Part shown: piece after piece, positions 33,724-46,133 of the stretch | Layout: each line of letters opens with the position of its first letter | Position numbering within the stretch: the first letter of the stretch is position 1 | Source of the DNA: Lutraria lutraria | Lineage: Eukaryota; Mollusca; Bivalvia; Venerida; Mactridae | Assembly (NCBI GenBank): GCA_964023205.1 | Contig: OZ026839.1 | Location: forward strand, 16,336,386 to 16,400,385 | Length of the DNA stretch: 64,000 nucleotides | Direction: 5' to 3' | Position numbers and translations under genes: made by a program | The notes under the pieces: model-generated | What the model saw: only the letters and a program-made list of their open reading frames with translations | What the model was told of the DNA's origin: nothing | The model's database searches: none

Positions 33724-35477
33724 TAGTGGCAAGTAGCGATAAAAGCTTATTAGTATGATTTAAGTTTCAATGACCCAAGTCTTGTACTTTCTCTAACGAG
33801 CAGTTAAAAAGTTCCACTTGTGGCGACTTTAAAGTAAAATATTTTATTCAATACAATAATAAGGTTATGTTATTAATTTACTAAGCACACAATACTTAAA
33901 GTTGGTCAGTACGTAAATATTGACACATCATAAACAAATAACATTTCCTTTATGGACTTTTATTTTATTTGTACTAGAAACACGCTGATTAACCATGTTC
34001 AACTAAGACCAATGTACGAAATATTTCACCATTTACAGTAATATCATTTGCTAACGGTTTTTCTAAAAGGTGAACTAAATATTGTTGAAACTTGAATGTA
34101 CATTGAAAGATTCATAGACAACCGACGCAATCACTTAAAATATTGCACTCAACGACATAAAGTAATGTTTAATAAGCGAACAATCTTCTTTCTGATTGAA
34201 CTACGTCAATATTTAACGGCAAATTGCAGTTTTGGTTTGATTTCTTTGTGCTGTTCACATGTAAATATTGTCTAAACTCTTTGATTTGTTCACGTTGCTT
34301 CAGTACAACCAAGTATGAACTAGCTGGCAGCAATGTGTTAATTAACAGTCTGTGGGTAAATTTTTCCTACATACCGAAGAAATAGTTTTACAATTCAATG
34401 ACATAAATGCAAATTCAAATAATACGTGCATTCAAGTCGAAATAAGATGGCTGTTCAAAATCGTAGTCCAGTAAGACAAAAGAGTTGTAAAATAAAAACA
34501 ATCCCCTTACCTCGGAATACTACAGTTTTTACTACCAGTACGTACATTTGAGGGCATGATGTCATAAGTTTTATAAGGACGTTCGCTACAGATTTCTAGG
34601 CAGAATGAAAACTTTATAATATAATTTACATGAATTTTGCATGACCTTAGCACAACAAAAACATTTAAGGCGAAACAAATTAGGGGTCACCATTCACTCA
34701 CCAATCTCGTTTTTTAGTTATCTGCTATAAGAGAATGGGAACAACTTTAACAATTGCATAGCGGATGTAGAAAAACTTAGTACGGTGGTCTGTCTGTGTG
34801 TATGTCTTCAGAGCTTTGATTAAACAAATATTTTAGTTTTGTAAAGTACATGGTGCTAGAGCGTTGTAACTGGATGAAGATATGTTGTATCATTCTCCAT
34901 ATTATATCATTTGTATAGATTCATTGTTGGCTGTAATTTCATATAACAATACTGATTAAAGTCTAAACTGAAACATTTTCATACGGTAGGGTTTGGCGAT
35001 AATTTTTTTACACGTGTAAACTATTTTTTACTAATACAAGGACAGTACCTTCTCACAGCATGATATAACATTATACTGCTGCTTTGAAACCACATGTTGT
35101 TACATTGACTCAATGCAGTCTAACTAGACGTGAAGGATCCAAAGATTCAGTAATAAGATGTTTTACCATACTGGTGTGACTTTCTTGTGTCTGTATGCCT
35201 AAATAACAACAGTTACGATAATTCAGTCAAGGCACCAAACAAGTTAAATGTTTGTACGGCGCAAAATCGCATCCGGCAATTCAATACTAGAATGTGGCCT
35301 ATGTAACATTTTTTATCAGGATGTGCAAAGTTTCAGATCAAACGAATTTGTTATTTTGACTTAACTGATCCCGAAACTAAAGTGATCATCTACCCATCAA
35401 AAATACAAGCTGTTGATGTTTCATGAATCTCATGAATCTGGTCATATGGTTCTACAGTTCACGAGGTACTCTATATG
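33724..35477. repeat. 1,754-bp tandem duplication, left copy
   Basis: It matches 35478-37231 base for base wherever I compared them, over the whole length. TAGT sits at 33724, 35478 and 37232, giving a 4-bp microhomology at the junctions. The content is AT-rich non-coding sequence with one copy of the dispersed repeat (34545-34735). Confidence 0.95.
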
Positions 35478-37231
35478 TAGTGGCAAGTAGCGATAAAAGC
35501 TTATTAGTATGATTTAAGTTTCAATGACCCAAGTCTTGTACTTTCTCTAACGAGCAGTTAAAAAGTTCCACTTGTGGCGACTTTAAAGTAAAATATTTTA
35601 TTCAATACAATAATAAGGTTATGTTATTAATTTACTAAGCACACAATACTTAAAGTTGGTCAGTACGTAAATATTGACACATCATAAACAAATAACATTT
35701 CCTTTATGGACTTTTATTTTATTTGTACTAGAAACACGCTGATTAACCATGTTCAACTAAGACCAATGTACGAAATATTTCACCATTTACAGTAATATCA
35801 TTTGCTAACGGTTTTTCTAAAAGGTGAACTAAATATTGTTGAAACTTGAATGTACATTGAAAGATTCATAGACAACCGACGCAATCACTTAAAATATTGC
35901 ACTCAACGACATAAAGTAATGTTTAATAAGCGAACAATCTTCTTTCTGATTGAACTACGTCAATATTTAACGGCAAATTGCAGTTTTGGTTTGATTTCTT
36001 TGTGCTGTTCACATGTAAATATTGTCTAAACTCTTTGATTTGTTCACGTTGCTTCAGTACAACCAAGTATGAACTAGCTGGCAGCAATGTGTTAATTAAC
36101 AGTCTGTGGGTAAATTTTTCCTACATACCGAAGAAATAGTTTTACAATTCAATGACATAAATGCAAATTCAAATAATACGTGCATTCAAGTCGAAATAAG
36201 ATGGCTGTTCAAAATCGTAGTCCAGTAAGACAAAAGAGTTGTAAAATAAAAACAATCCCCTTACCTCGGAATACTACAGTTTTTACTACCAGTACGTACA
36301 TTTGAGGGCATGATGTCATAAGTTTTATAAGGACGTTCGCTACAGATTTCTAGGCAGAATGAAAACTTTATAATATAATTTACATGAATTTTGCATGACC
36401 TTAGCACAACAAAAACATTTAAGGCGAAACAAATTAGGGGTCACCATTCACTCACCAATCTCGTTTTTTAGTTATCTGCTATAAGAGAATGGGAACAACT
36501 TTAACAATTGCATAGCGGATGTAGAAAAACTTAGTACGGTGGTCTGTCTGTGTGTATGTCTTCAGAGCTTTGATTAAACAAATATTTTAGTTTTGTAAAG
36601 TACATGGTGCTAGAGCGTTGTAACTGGATGAAGATATGTTGTATCATTCTCCATATTATATCATTTGTATAGATTCATTGTTGGCTGTAATTTCATATAA
36701 CAATACTGATTAAAGTCTAAACTGAAACATTTTCATACGGTAGGGTTTGGCGATAATTTTTTTACACGTGTAAACTATTTTTTACTAATACAAGGACAGT
36801 ACCTTCTCACAGCATGATATAACATTATACTGCTGCTTTGAAACCACATGTTGTTACATTGACTCAATGCAGTCTAACTAGACGTGAAGGATCCAAAGAT
36901 TCAGTAATAAGATGTTTTACCATACTGGTGTGACTTTCTTGTGTCTGTATGCCTAAATAACAACAGTTACGATAATTCAGTCAAGGCACCAAACAAGTTA
37001 AATGTTTGTACGGCGCAAAATCGCATCCGGCAATTCAATACTAGAATGTGGCCTATGTAACATTTTTTATCAGGATGTGCAAAGTTTCAGATCAAACGAA
37101 TTTGTTATTTTGACTTAACTGATCCCGAAACTAAAGTGATCATCTACCCATCAAAAATACAAGCTGTTGATGTTTCATGAATCTCATGAATCTGGTCATA
37201 TGGTTCTACAGTTCACGAGGTACTCTATATG
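35478..37231. repeat. 1,754-bp tandem duplication, right copy
   Basis: Second copy of 33724-35477. The lack of visible divergence means either a very recent duplication or an assembly error, such as both haplotypes being retained. Confidence 0.95.
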
Positions 37232-38391
37232 TAGTCCCTGTTTCCACCCTAAAATTAAAATCAGGGGAAACTATCATCTCGATGTATCAGACGTTGCAAT
37301 ATCTGGTGGAATGCATTTAAAATATTTAAATAAAGTCTCCAAAAATAATATACTCCGTTGTCTGAGGGTACGTTGTCGTAAAAACCTGGTATAACGGTCC
37401 CAAACATAGATTTTCAACTGTAAAGTGACCATCTATATCGAACCATAAAGTGACCGTCTATGTCGAACCAATTAAGTCATCATTTCTCACCTGATCGGAC
37501 ATTTTTTGTATTGAGCTCCGAAATCGATACTTAATTAATGACAACAAGGACTTATATACATACATGATATAAGTCCTTGATGACAATTGCGTAAACAAGT
37601 CAGTGTCCACGCTCGCGATTATAAAATTAGTCTGTGCGAATATGTTTATAATGTTTTGTTTATTTGCGACATGTTGCTAAAATAAATACATCGAAACGTA
37701 TAAATACCGTGTTCCGTATCTTATAACACGATTAAATGACTATTACAACACACCGACGATCCCTCCAAAATGTAATAAACACAGCGAATTTCTCTAATAA
37801 TTTATACATCGAAGTTCATTTAGATCGAACAATTTTTCCTAAGTCCTTTGACATAAAGAGTTTCGGCTGCATTTTCAAGAGCACGACCATTCGGGCTACC
37901 AAATAGCAAGATGCACTAGACTGGACCAGTAAGCTATTGATTGTCGTTCGGACCTGCCTTTATGTCGAACCCTGTCGTCACAGTGCCCATATAAATACTA
38001 AACTAGTTCTCGTTGTAGCCCACCAGATTCTCAGTCGACTGAAACCACTTTTATTGAAATATTGACACGTTTCTAGTAATTTATAGGTGATTGACATTGA
38101 CGAGACGACAACGATATTAAACAGCTACTAGCATTCGGTGAATGTCACGTGATCATTGAGACTATTAGCGAGTCCGATTAACAACTTGAATAATACACAG
38201 TCTGTATGTACACATGAACACCACTTAAAAGTAGTTTTGCTTCATCCTCAGTAATATAACACAATGCTTGATAGTGTACTAAATTCAACGCCATGTTTGT
38301 TTACTATAGTAGAATTGGATTCTGTTCGTTTATTGACAGATGGGCAGATTCATTCCCGTCGTTGTTTATCGAGCTCGCTCCATTCTTAGAC
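37232..38391. other. Upstream region of gene B
   Basis: A short tandem pair (AAAGTGACCATCTATATCGA and a near copy) lies at 37420-37470. A perfect 12-bp hairpin follows: CAAGGACTTATA at 37545-37556 and its complement at 37568-37579. A CACGTG lies at 38146-38151. The GC content rises towards the TATA box. No coding was seen. Confidence 0.55.
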
Positions 38392-38399
38392 TATAAATA
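38392..38399 (+). promoter_or_regulatory. TATA box, gene B
   Basis: TATAAATA lies about 320 bases upstream of the ATG. A start near 38425 would give a non-coding first exon that ends at a good donor (38615). CACGTG E-boxes lie nearby at 38146, 38440 and 38475. Confidence 0.5.
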
Positions 38400-38424
38400 G
38401 CGACTGCGTCATCAAGCTAACACT

Positions 38425-38614
38425 AGTTGGTGTGAGTAACACGTGACCTCGCTCTATTTCTGTTTTGTTTATATCACGTGATGACCATTGCGGATATTTC
38501 GGGCACTATCAGTAATCTGCTTCGGTGCAAGAAGTTGCGATTGTGCATTGCCACTTAAAAATTAGCATTCCAGAGTGTACGGCGACTCCTGTTTGTTTTC
38601 GAATTTTCGTATTT
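38425..38614 (+). other. Gene B putative 5' UTR exon
   Basis: The end is set by the donor GTAAGT at 38615 after TTCGTATTT. The start is estimated as about 30 bases after the TATA box. The intron then runs to the acceptor GTGTATTTCAG at 38689. Confidence 0.4.
38440..38480. promoter_or_regulatory. Pair of CACGTG E-boxes near the gene B start
   Basis: Perfect CACGTG palindromes lie at 38440-38445 and 38475-38480, and a third at 38146-38151. These are the core sites for bHLH(-zip) factors of the Myc/USF/CLOCK type. Function is inferred from position only. Confidence 0.35.
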
Positions 38615-38689
38615 GTAAGTCTTCGCCACATGTTGATTCCTTCCCTTCAAATATAATCAGTTAATGTAACGTTTTGTTGTGTATTTCAG

Positions 38690-38720
38690 GCGGATCTGAC
38701 TCGGAGAAGCCATGACTTAC
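38690..38720 (+). CDS. Gene B start exon (MTY)
   Basis: The acceptor is GTGTATTTCAG and the donor GTAAGT. It contains 22 nt of leader, ATG at 38712-38714 in the context GAAGCCATGA, and two more codons. It ends in phase 0. The ATG was chosen because the following exons continue in frame and no upstream ATG lies in this exon. Confidence 0.7.
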
Positions 38721-41451
38721 GTAAGTACATAATTATATACGTTAGTTAACATACCACAAACTTCTAGATCGCTGTTTCGGCTTCAATAATTACGTTATTC
38801 CCAGATACTTCTATATAATCACAAGAAGTACCTTTGTTGAACTGACATTTGTTGAACAATTTAATTTCAAGCTGATTGTTTTATTTTTTTGTTGTGCATG
38901 TATCAATTTATGTTAATAGGATTAAGATGAAAGTCAGTATATTTGTATTTTGTTTTGATGAACTTTTTATTTTGTCCTTTTATGACAGAGAGAATGTAGG
39001 TAGTTGGTGGACATTATGTTAGGGAATACTAGTACGTCTTAAATTGAATTATCACTTAAACTGACGGCTATATAAGAATTTATATAAATACAACTGTTTG
39101 TAGTTATGACCGATAAAATGTTTAATGGCTTCCAACAAACATAAGATATTATCATTAAATATTTAATAATGTTGCCAAGTTTCTCCTTGTGTTAGGAATG
39201 AATTATATCCAACGATCTATATGTACATATATGATTATAATGCTGTTTATGAAATTTATGTATACAACGATAATACGAGAGAATTAAAAAGACGATGTGA
39301 TCGTGTTTTGTACATAATTATTATATGTGAACATTACTCATCAGATGTAAACATTACAATGTACTAATGATGTTATATTATCTATCACCAAACAGCAACA
39401 ACGACAGCTACTTAGATATGAACCAAAATACGAGGTTTGTTCATTAATTTATTTTTCACGAATTAACAATTTTAAAATGAATACAACTTTAACTTTGAAA
39501 AAGAATATCTATGAAAAATATTTTCATATACATGGCATAAATCTCAAAGATACCTCCGTGACATTATCTTGTCGTCTGCAAATTCTGATACGTTGCATAA
39601 GATTTCAAAGTACATAATTTCATGCCAAGAACTTGTGAGTAAAACAATATTTATAATTATGTATATGATGTAACTATGTAGTCATGTTTATATCGATATG
39701 TTATTGTCATGTATTTCATGCCTTTATTTACAAATAAGATAATTCTGATTCTGTTAACAATATATTTATGTGTTACGTTGATAAGATCGTGCACAAAGTG
39801 TTGGACTAATTAAAATAACATATTTTGGTAAAAGGGGGCGGTGACACAATATTAATATCACGTGGTATAAGGATCATATAACATTGTGTGGGAATGTTTA
39901 TTTTCTTAGAATTTCCTTTTTCTCTCATTTTCAAAACCACTGTTTAAACATACACATAAACTGAAAAACTAACTGATTTCTGTACAATATCTTTTATTTC
40001 TACTCTATTTCACTGTGGTTGAGTGATTTATAAGAGGAGGCGGACTGATCATTACATTAGACGTATGAACTACGAGTATGTATTTAGTAAAGACCGTCGT
40101 AACACTAAACGTAAAACAAGCAGGTGCTATGCAAAATGTTAAATGGAAGGTCGTACTATTACGGGTTAAAGGAAAACTTGGTTAAACAGAGAATACATCC
40201 TTATTGATCATGACATATTAGACTAAAACTACATTTAGAAAAACTAGCTCTAAATGATTATCCTGTATATCGGAAAAAAACATTTCTTATTACCACTCGC
40301 ATGTGCCGGTGAAAAACAGCCTACAATTAGAAATATACAATAATTTATGTCCTACCAAACTTGATAGCGGAGAACACCTTTCCGGGATCACTGGACTGTG
40401 TCCAATTTGACTTTGTGGTATTTCTTACTCACAAACTCGGTTTTTCGATAATTAAGTTCTTTGATTGAATTATTTTCATACATTCAAGTTTTATAATATT
40501 ACAACAAAACGTCACAGAACCAGCTTCAACAAGACAACAAAAAAGAACGTGATGTTGTCATCATTTGTGTTCTCTGATTCTCCACGTCTGCTTTATTCTA
40601 TATAAATACGTAAATATGAAGCTTAATATTGTTACTGGCAGATCAGTTGTTTGGTATTTATACAGTTACTAATTTATACCAAATTTAGCCCAGTTTTCTT
40701 CCTTTGGCACATTAGTTAATTAAATGTAGGTACATGTAGTAGCCGATTTAAAAAAAACGTGTTGAAAAGTCGTTCGTTGTTTTAAGTTCTTTTTCATTTC
40801 AGATAAAGTTACCCCACTTGATATTTTTAGAGTTTCTCATTATGCTGTTTTCGCTTCCATTTATGACATACTTAAACATTCTTAAAAGAATCACGAAACA
40901 TATTAAGAACTAAAATTTGATTTGGCCTTTCGTGTATTTTAGCTGACAAACATTGTTTAAAGCCAATATAGAAAGCTTATGTTCCTACCATAGTTCACGA
41001 TGTTTTACTTGAAAATATTAAAACTTGAGCAGAAAATTACATAAATTATATTATAGAAAAGAGCTTGAAAGAGCTTCAAAGAAATTAATTAACATCAACA
41101 AATTTTAATTCCAATTCATGTTTGAGAAATCAACATCATTACCGCGATAGCATGTTTTATGTGTTATTTACAATTATTTTTTATTCAATCTATTGCTATA
41201 GTTTAATGTTAAAACTTTCATTGATTTCATTCATATGTACCATAGGCAGAATGTTTGATATTCATCATGTTCGACTTTCAATCAAATATAACACATATAA
41301 CATTGGGAAATTTGAATCTTAGGGCGACCCCAGAGAGAGTCCACTGCGTCAGAATTATGACCCCAGATTAAGTTATCCATCTCAGCGACCCGACTACCAG
41401 CAGGTTCCAACTAATCAACGCCCCCCTCCTCAACAGCAGCAGCAACATCAG

Positions 41452-41483
<32 letters not shown>

Positions 41484-44400
41484 TCAATATCCCAGTGATG
41501 ACAGAGTAAGTAACCATGATGACCAAAATACCCTAACCTATAGAATGAATGTATCTATCAATGTCTGGAACAAAGGTAGTCAAAGTTCGGACTAAAAGAT
41601 AAAAAAGGGAAGATACTACAATACTGCTTACATGTTTCTTGTATGTTTTATTGTTGTTGTTCATCTAAACCAGCATTCTGTCTAAATTATATTTACATGT
41701 ATTTCTCGACATTAAAGTTAATAAGCTCAGAATAGACAACACCAATGTGGATTTATACGTACACAAAATAATACTCAGGAACCACCATTAACTCCTATGA
41801 TACCCGGACATTGATAGGTGAGTTTTAATTCAACACCAGCTCTCAAGTAGTTAAAGATTGTGTTCTTTTTCTTTTACAAAACTGCGAGTGTTTATAACAA
41901 CAATATATGAAAAAATATTATTTATGTCGTTATACTAACTGTATAGCACCGTTATACAAAACTATAAATACATATTTTCTACTAATTCAATGTCTAATCT
42001 TCAGTTCATGTCTCCAACTTATTACTTGCATGTTGTTTACTTGTTGGTGTTACGGTTTGTTGTCTTGTATTTCACCTATATTTCTGTTGTTTCTCAAAAG
42101 ATTCTGTTTCTCGTTTAATTTACTTCTATAAACTACTTTTCTGCTACATTCGATAAAACTCTATTAATGTTAAAGCCAGAGAGTTTCATGTTGTCTGTTT
42201 CTTATCAAATGTAAGCAGTATGTTGCCAGATGAAGACAGAATGCATATTTTATTTTATTTTTTATAAATGGAGAAACGTAATATAAACTGTTAAGTATTA
42301 TTTCGAGTAATTATCGCACTTAGCATTGTGCTTGGTTTAAATGGTTAACTAACACTAGCATGCACAGTTTTCAGATGAAGCAGTTAATTTCTGTGGAGGA
42401 TGAATATTATTATACAATACATTCCAATGTAAATGGTATTTAAGCAAATTATTCATCGGAGCGTGGTCGTATTTAGTATATTTTTCAAATTGCAGATTTA
42501 CCATAGAACCCGTCCAAGACATGGTGACAATCGCGGGTACGAGGTAAAATACCACGATACCATATTCACTATATTTCTGTCTAAGCCTCGCTTGATAGAT
42601 TCTACATCAATTACTGTCGAAAGTTTCATTTTTCTCAAAAGCTTCATTTCTTTCTATAACTACATATCTAACAATTGCTACATTGTTCATGCCTCAATTT
42701 CTGTCATTTGCTATGTTTTTTCTTAATTGCTACATTTCTGTCAACAGATTGATTCCTCTCTATAGTTCAGCAGTTGGTTGTGGTGATTTTCAATGGCTAC
42801 ATTTTCACAATAGAAACATTTTACTCATTTATAATATTTTCTACAGGAACATTTCAGTCAGTAACTACATTTTTGTCAATACCTATATTTGAGTAAATAG
42901 ATATACATGTACGAGTACACAGCTACATTGTAGTTCCATTTTAGTAACATTCATGAAAGGTGTGACATATATTGGGGACATTCAAAGTGGCAGCTTAAGA
43001 CCAATTGTCACATGATTCAAATTGATAGATATTGACTGGTTAGAACATTTTATCACGAGATCCTGTATGGTCAGCCTGCTGTGAATCGTAAAATCCGTTT
43101 ACGAGTATTCTAAAAAAATAAGTTGTTTTGTCAGTGTCTTAATCTTGAGTTTAAGTTGTTTCCTTTTTATTTTTGTACTGTCACTTTTAGTATGTTTAGA
43201 AAACTTTTCTGCTTAGTTCAGAGGCTGTTCAGATCTATACACGACTATTTTGTCGTATAATTAACTTTAATAGAGTGTTGTAATAATGTATTTTATGCCT
43301 ACAAGGTTTGTAATACAAATGTACAAGTAGTAATACAAGTATAATATAATCGTTTGACCCCTTTAAATCACGTGCGTCCTACACAATTACTAACATTCAA
43401 TGTTGTTTGTTTTAGCCGGACAGATACGAGGCTAAAAAGTTCGATTATAGATTTGACGTAAGTATTAATACACGAGGTATGAAGCCAGTATAGTGTAACT
43501 AAATAACGTCAGTATGATGTATCAAAATGATGTCTGTGTGATGTTACTGAATGACGTCATTAATAATATTATAATGCTACTAAATGATGTCTGTGTGATG
43601 TTACTGAATGACGTCAGTAATAATATTATAATGCTACTAAATGATGTCTGTGTGATGTTACTGAATGACGTCAGTATAATATTATAATGCTACTAAATGA
43701 TGTCTGTGTGATGTTACTGAATGACGTCATTAATAATATTATAATGCTACTAAATGATGTCTGTTTGATGTTACTGAATGACGTCAGTATAATATTATAA
43801 TGCTACTAAATGATGTCTGTTTGATGTTACTGAATGACGTCATTAATAATATTATAATGCTACTAAATGATGTCTGTGTGATGTTACTGAATGACGTCAT
43901 TAATAATATTATAATGCTACTAAATGATGTCTGTGTGATGTTACTGAATGACGTCAGTATAATATTATAATGCTACTAAATGATGTCTGTGTGATGTTAC
44001 TGAATGACGTCATTAATAATATTATAATGCTACTAAATGATGTCTGTTTGATGTTACTGAATGACGTCAGTATAATATTATAATGCTACTAAATGATGTC
44101 TGTGTGATGTTACTGAATGACGTCATTAATAATATTATAATGCTACTAAATGATGTCTGTGTGATGTTACTGAATGACGTCATTAATAATATTATAATGC
44201 TACTAAATGATGTCTGTGTGATGTTACTGAATGACGTCAGTAATAATATTATAATGCTACTAAATGATGTCTGTGTGATATTACTGAATGACGTCATTAA
44301 TAATATTATAATGCTACTAAATGATGTCTGTGTGATGTTACTGAATGACGTCAGTATAATATTATAATGTTACTAAATGATGTCTGTGTAATGTTACCGA

Positions 44401-46101
44401 ATCACGTCAGTATAATATAACTAAATGACATAATTATGATGTTAACAATGACGTAAGTATTATATATCTAAATGACGTCATTGTGATGTTACCAATGACG
44501 TCAGTATAATGTAAATCAATGACACCAGTGTGCTGTTACGAAATGATGAAGTGTACTGTTTCTAAATGACGTCAGTGAGATGTTACTAAATGACGTCAGT
44601 ATAATGTTGCTAAATGAGGTCAGTTTAGTGTGGTTTATTCAAAATTTAACAATAAAAACCTCGATCAAATGAACGTCTCGGTGAGGTTGCAAAGAGAATA
44701 TTCAAGCCACAACATTTCTTAAAAGAGTTATCATTTTCAGTGTTCAAATGACCTCGCAAAATTGTGATATTAAAATGTTCCCAAAATGGTACAGAAGGGA
44801 CCCATATTCGATCTCATTTGGCCGGTCCTTCCTCAAAAAATAACAAACGGAAAACACTTTAATTAGTATTATGTACGGATGACAAAAAACGATGTATTGT
44901 TTATGTTTAACATTTGCCGAGCATTTCCGAAAGCTTCGATAACCCTTCATAAATAATCGATGCTACGCACACATCGATGACGACATACGAGTCAAAAATA
45001 AACTTCCATACATTTTGCAATGTAATGTGTATTTCGTCATGTACTCGTACACGTTGCTATCCGGGAAACTCACGAAAATATATACGACAAGCTCCGTATC
45101 ACTGACGATGCGTCATTTAGTAAACAATTCAGCTTGAAAAATGCAAAATTTTACATTTCCGTACCTTAGATTTGTTATTATCAAAGGATGATAATTACAC
45201 CTTTCCCGAAGTTTATTGTAGCTTTAATACTAGACATATGACATACTTGTATTCTGACGTAAATGAGTAAAGATCGAGAGTAGTATTTGTCTATACTTGC
45301 ATTCCAGACATGGTCATTGTTAACTTAAAATATATGCTTTTTACATGATCACTGGGCCGTGGGAACCCGGAGAGCTAGGCGGTTTTAGCCTTCCAATAAT
45401 TTCGGCTACAATGGTAATTAAAATGACTATTACTGATACTCCAGTTGTCAGACATTTAATCTGAAATTACCCCCCCCCCCTCGCCAAATCTGAAATTACC
45501 CCTCGCCAAATCTGAAATTACCCCCCCCCCCCGCAAATCTGAAATTACCCCTCGCCAAATCTGAAATTACCCCTCGCCAAATCTGAAATTACCCCCCCCC
45601 GCAAATCTGAAATTGCTTCCCACGGGTCTGGGTTATAAAGTTTTTAGCTAAACTTTAAAAATGTAATGTTTCCTACATGTATTTAACTTAGTTGGTATTC
45701 ATATTACATGTATGTATGTAAAGGTATAATTTGCTATTGTAGGACCGATTCCATCGACCAGTGAATGAACACATGCACCAACAAGAAAAAATGTATGAGC
45801 AACAACACCATCAGTATGAGCAGAAAGGTTATCAAGACCGTCAACATGAGCAGAAAGCGTATCAAGACCGTCAACATGAGCAGAAAGCTTATAACGACCA
45901 TCAGTATGAACAGAAAGCTTATCAAGACCACGGTCATCATCACCACCATCAACAGTATTATGATGATCAGCACCGTGTATGTATTCTTTAAAATAACATA
46001 ATTTTAATATTACATTATCTGCATAAATATGTACACTGAACAATATAGTTTTGCCATATCAGTGATGCGAGAAATACTCAATGTCAGATTTTATTTTTGT
46101 T

Positions 46102-46133
<32 letters not shown>

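Noticed and set aside
41780..41818. Possible exon between CTCAG and GTGAGT in gene B
   Set aside because: In frame it gives EPPLTPMIPGH and then TGA, so it would end the protein. The pyrimidine tract is poor. It could be a poison exon but there is no support.
45352..45632. Possible TIR element around the poly-C array
   Set aside because: Only about 9 bases (CCGTGGGAA) match as inverted ends and no target duplication is visible.
45699..46043. Opposite-strand and shifted frames over the gene B repeat exon
   Set aside because: They are shadows of the 33-nt coding repeat. The + frame has correct acceptor, donor and phase.
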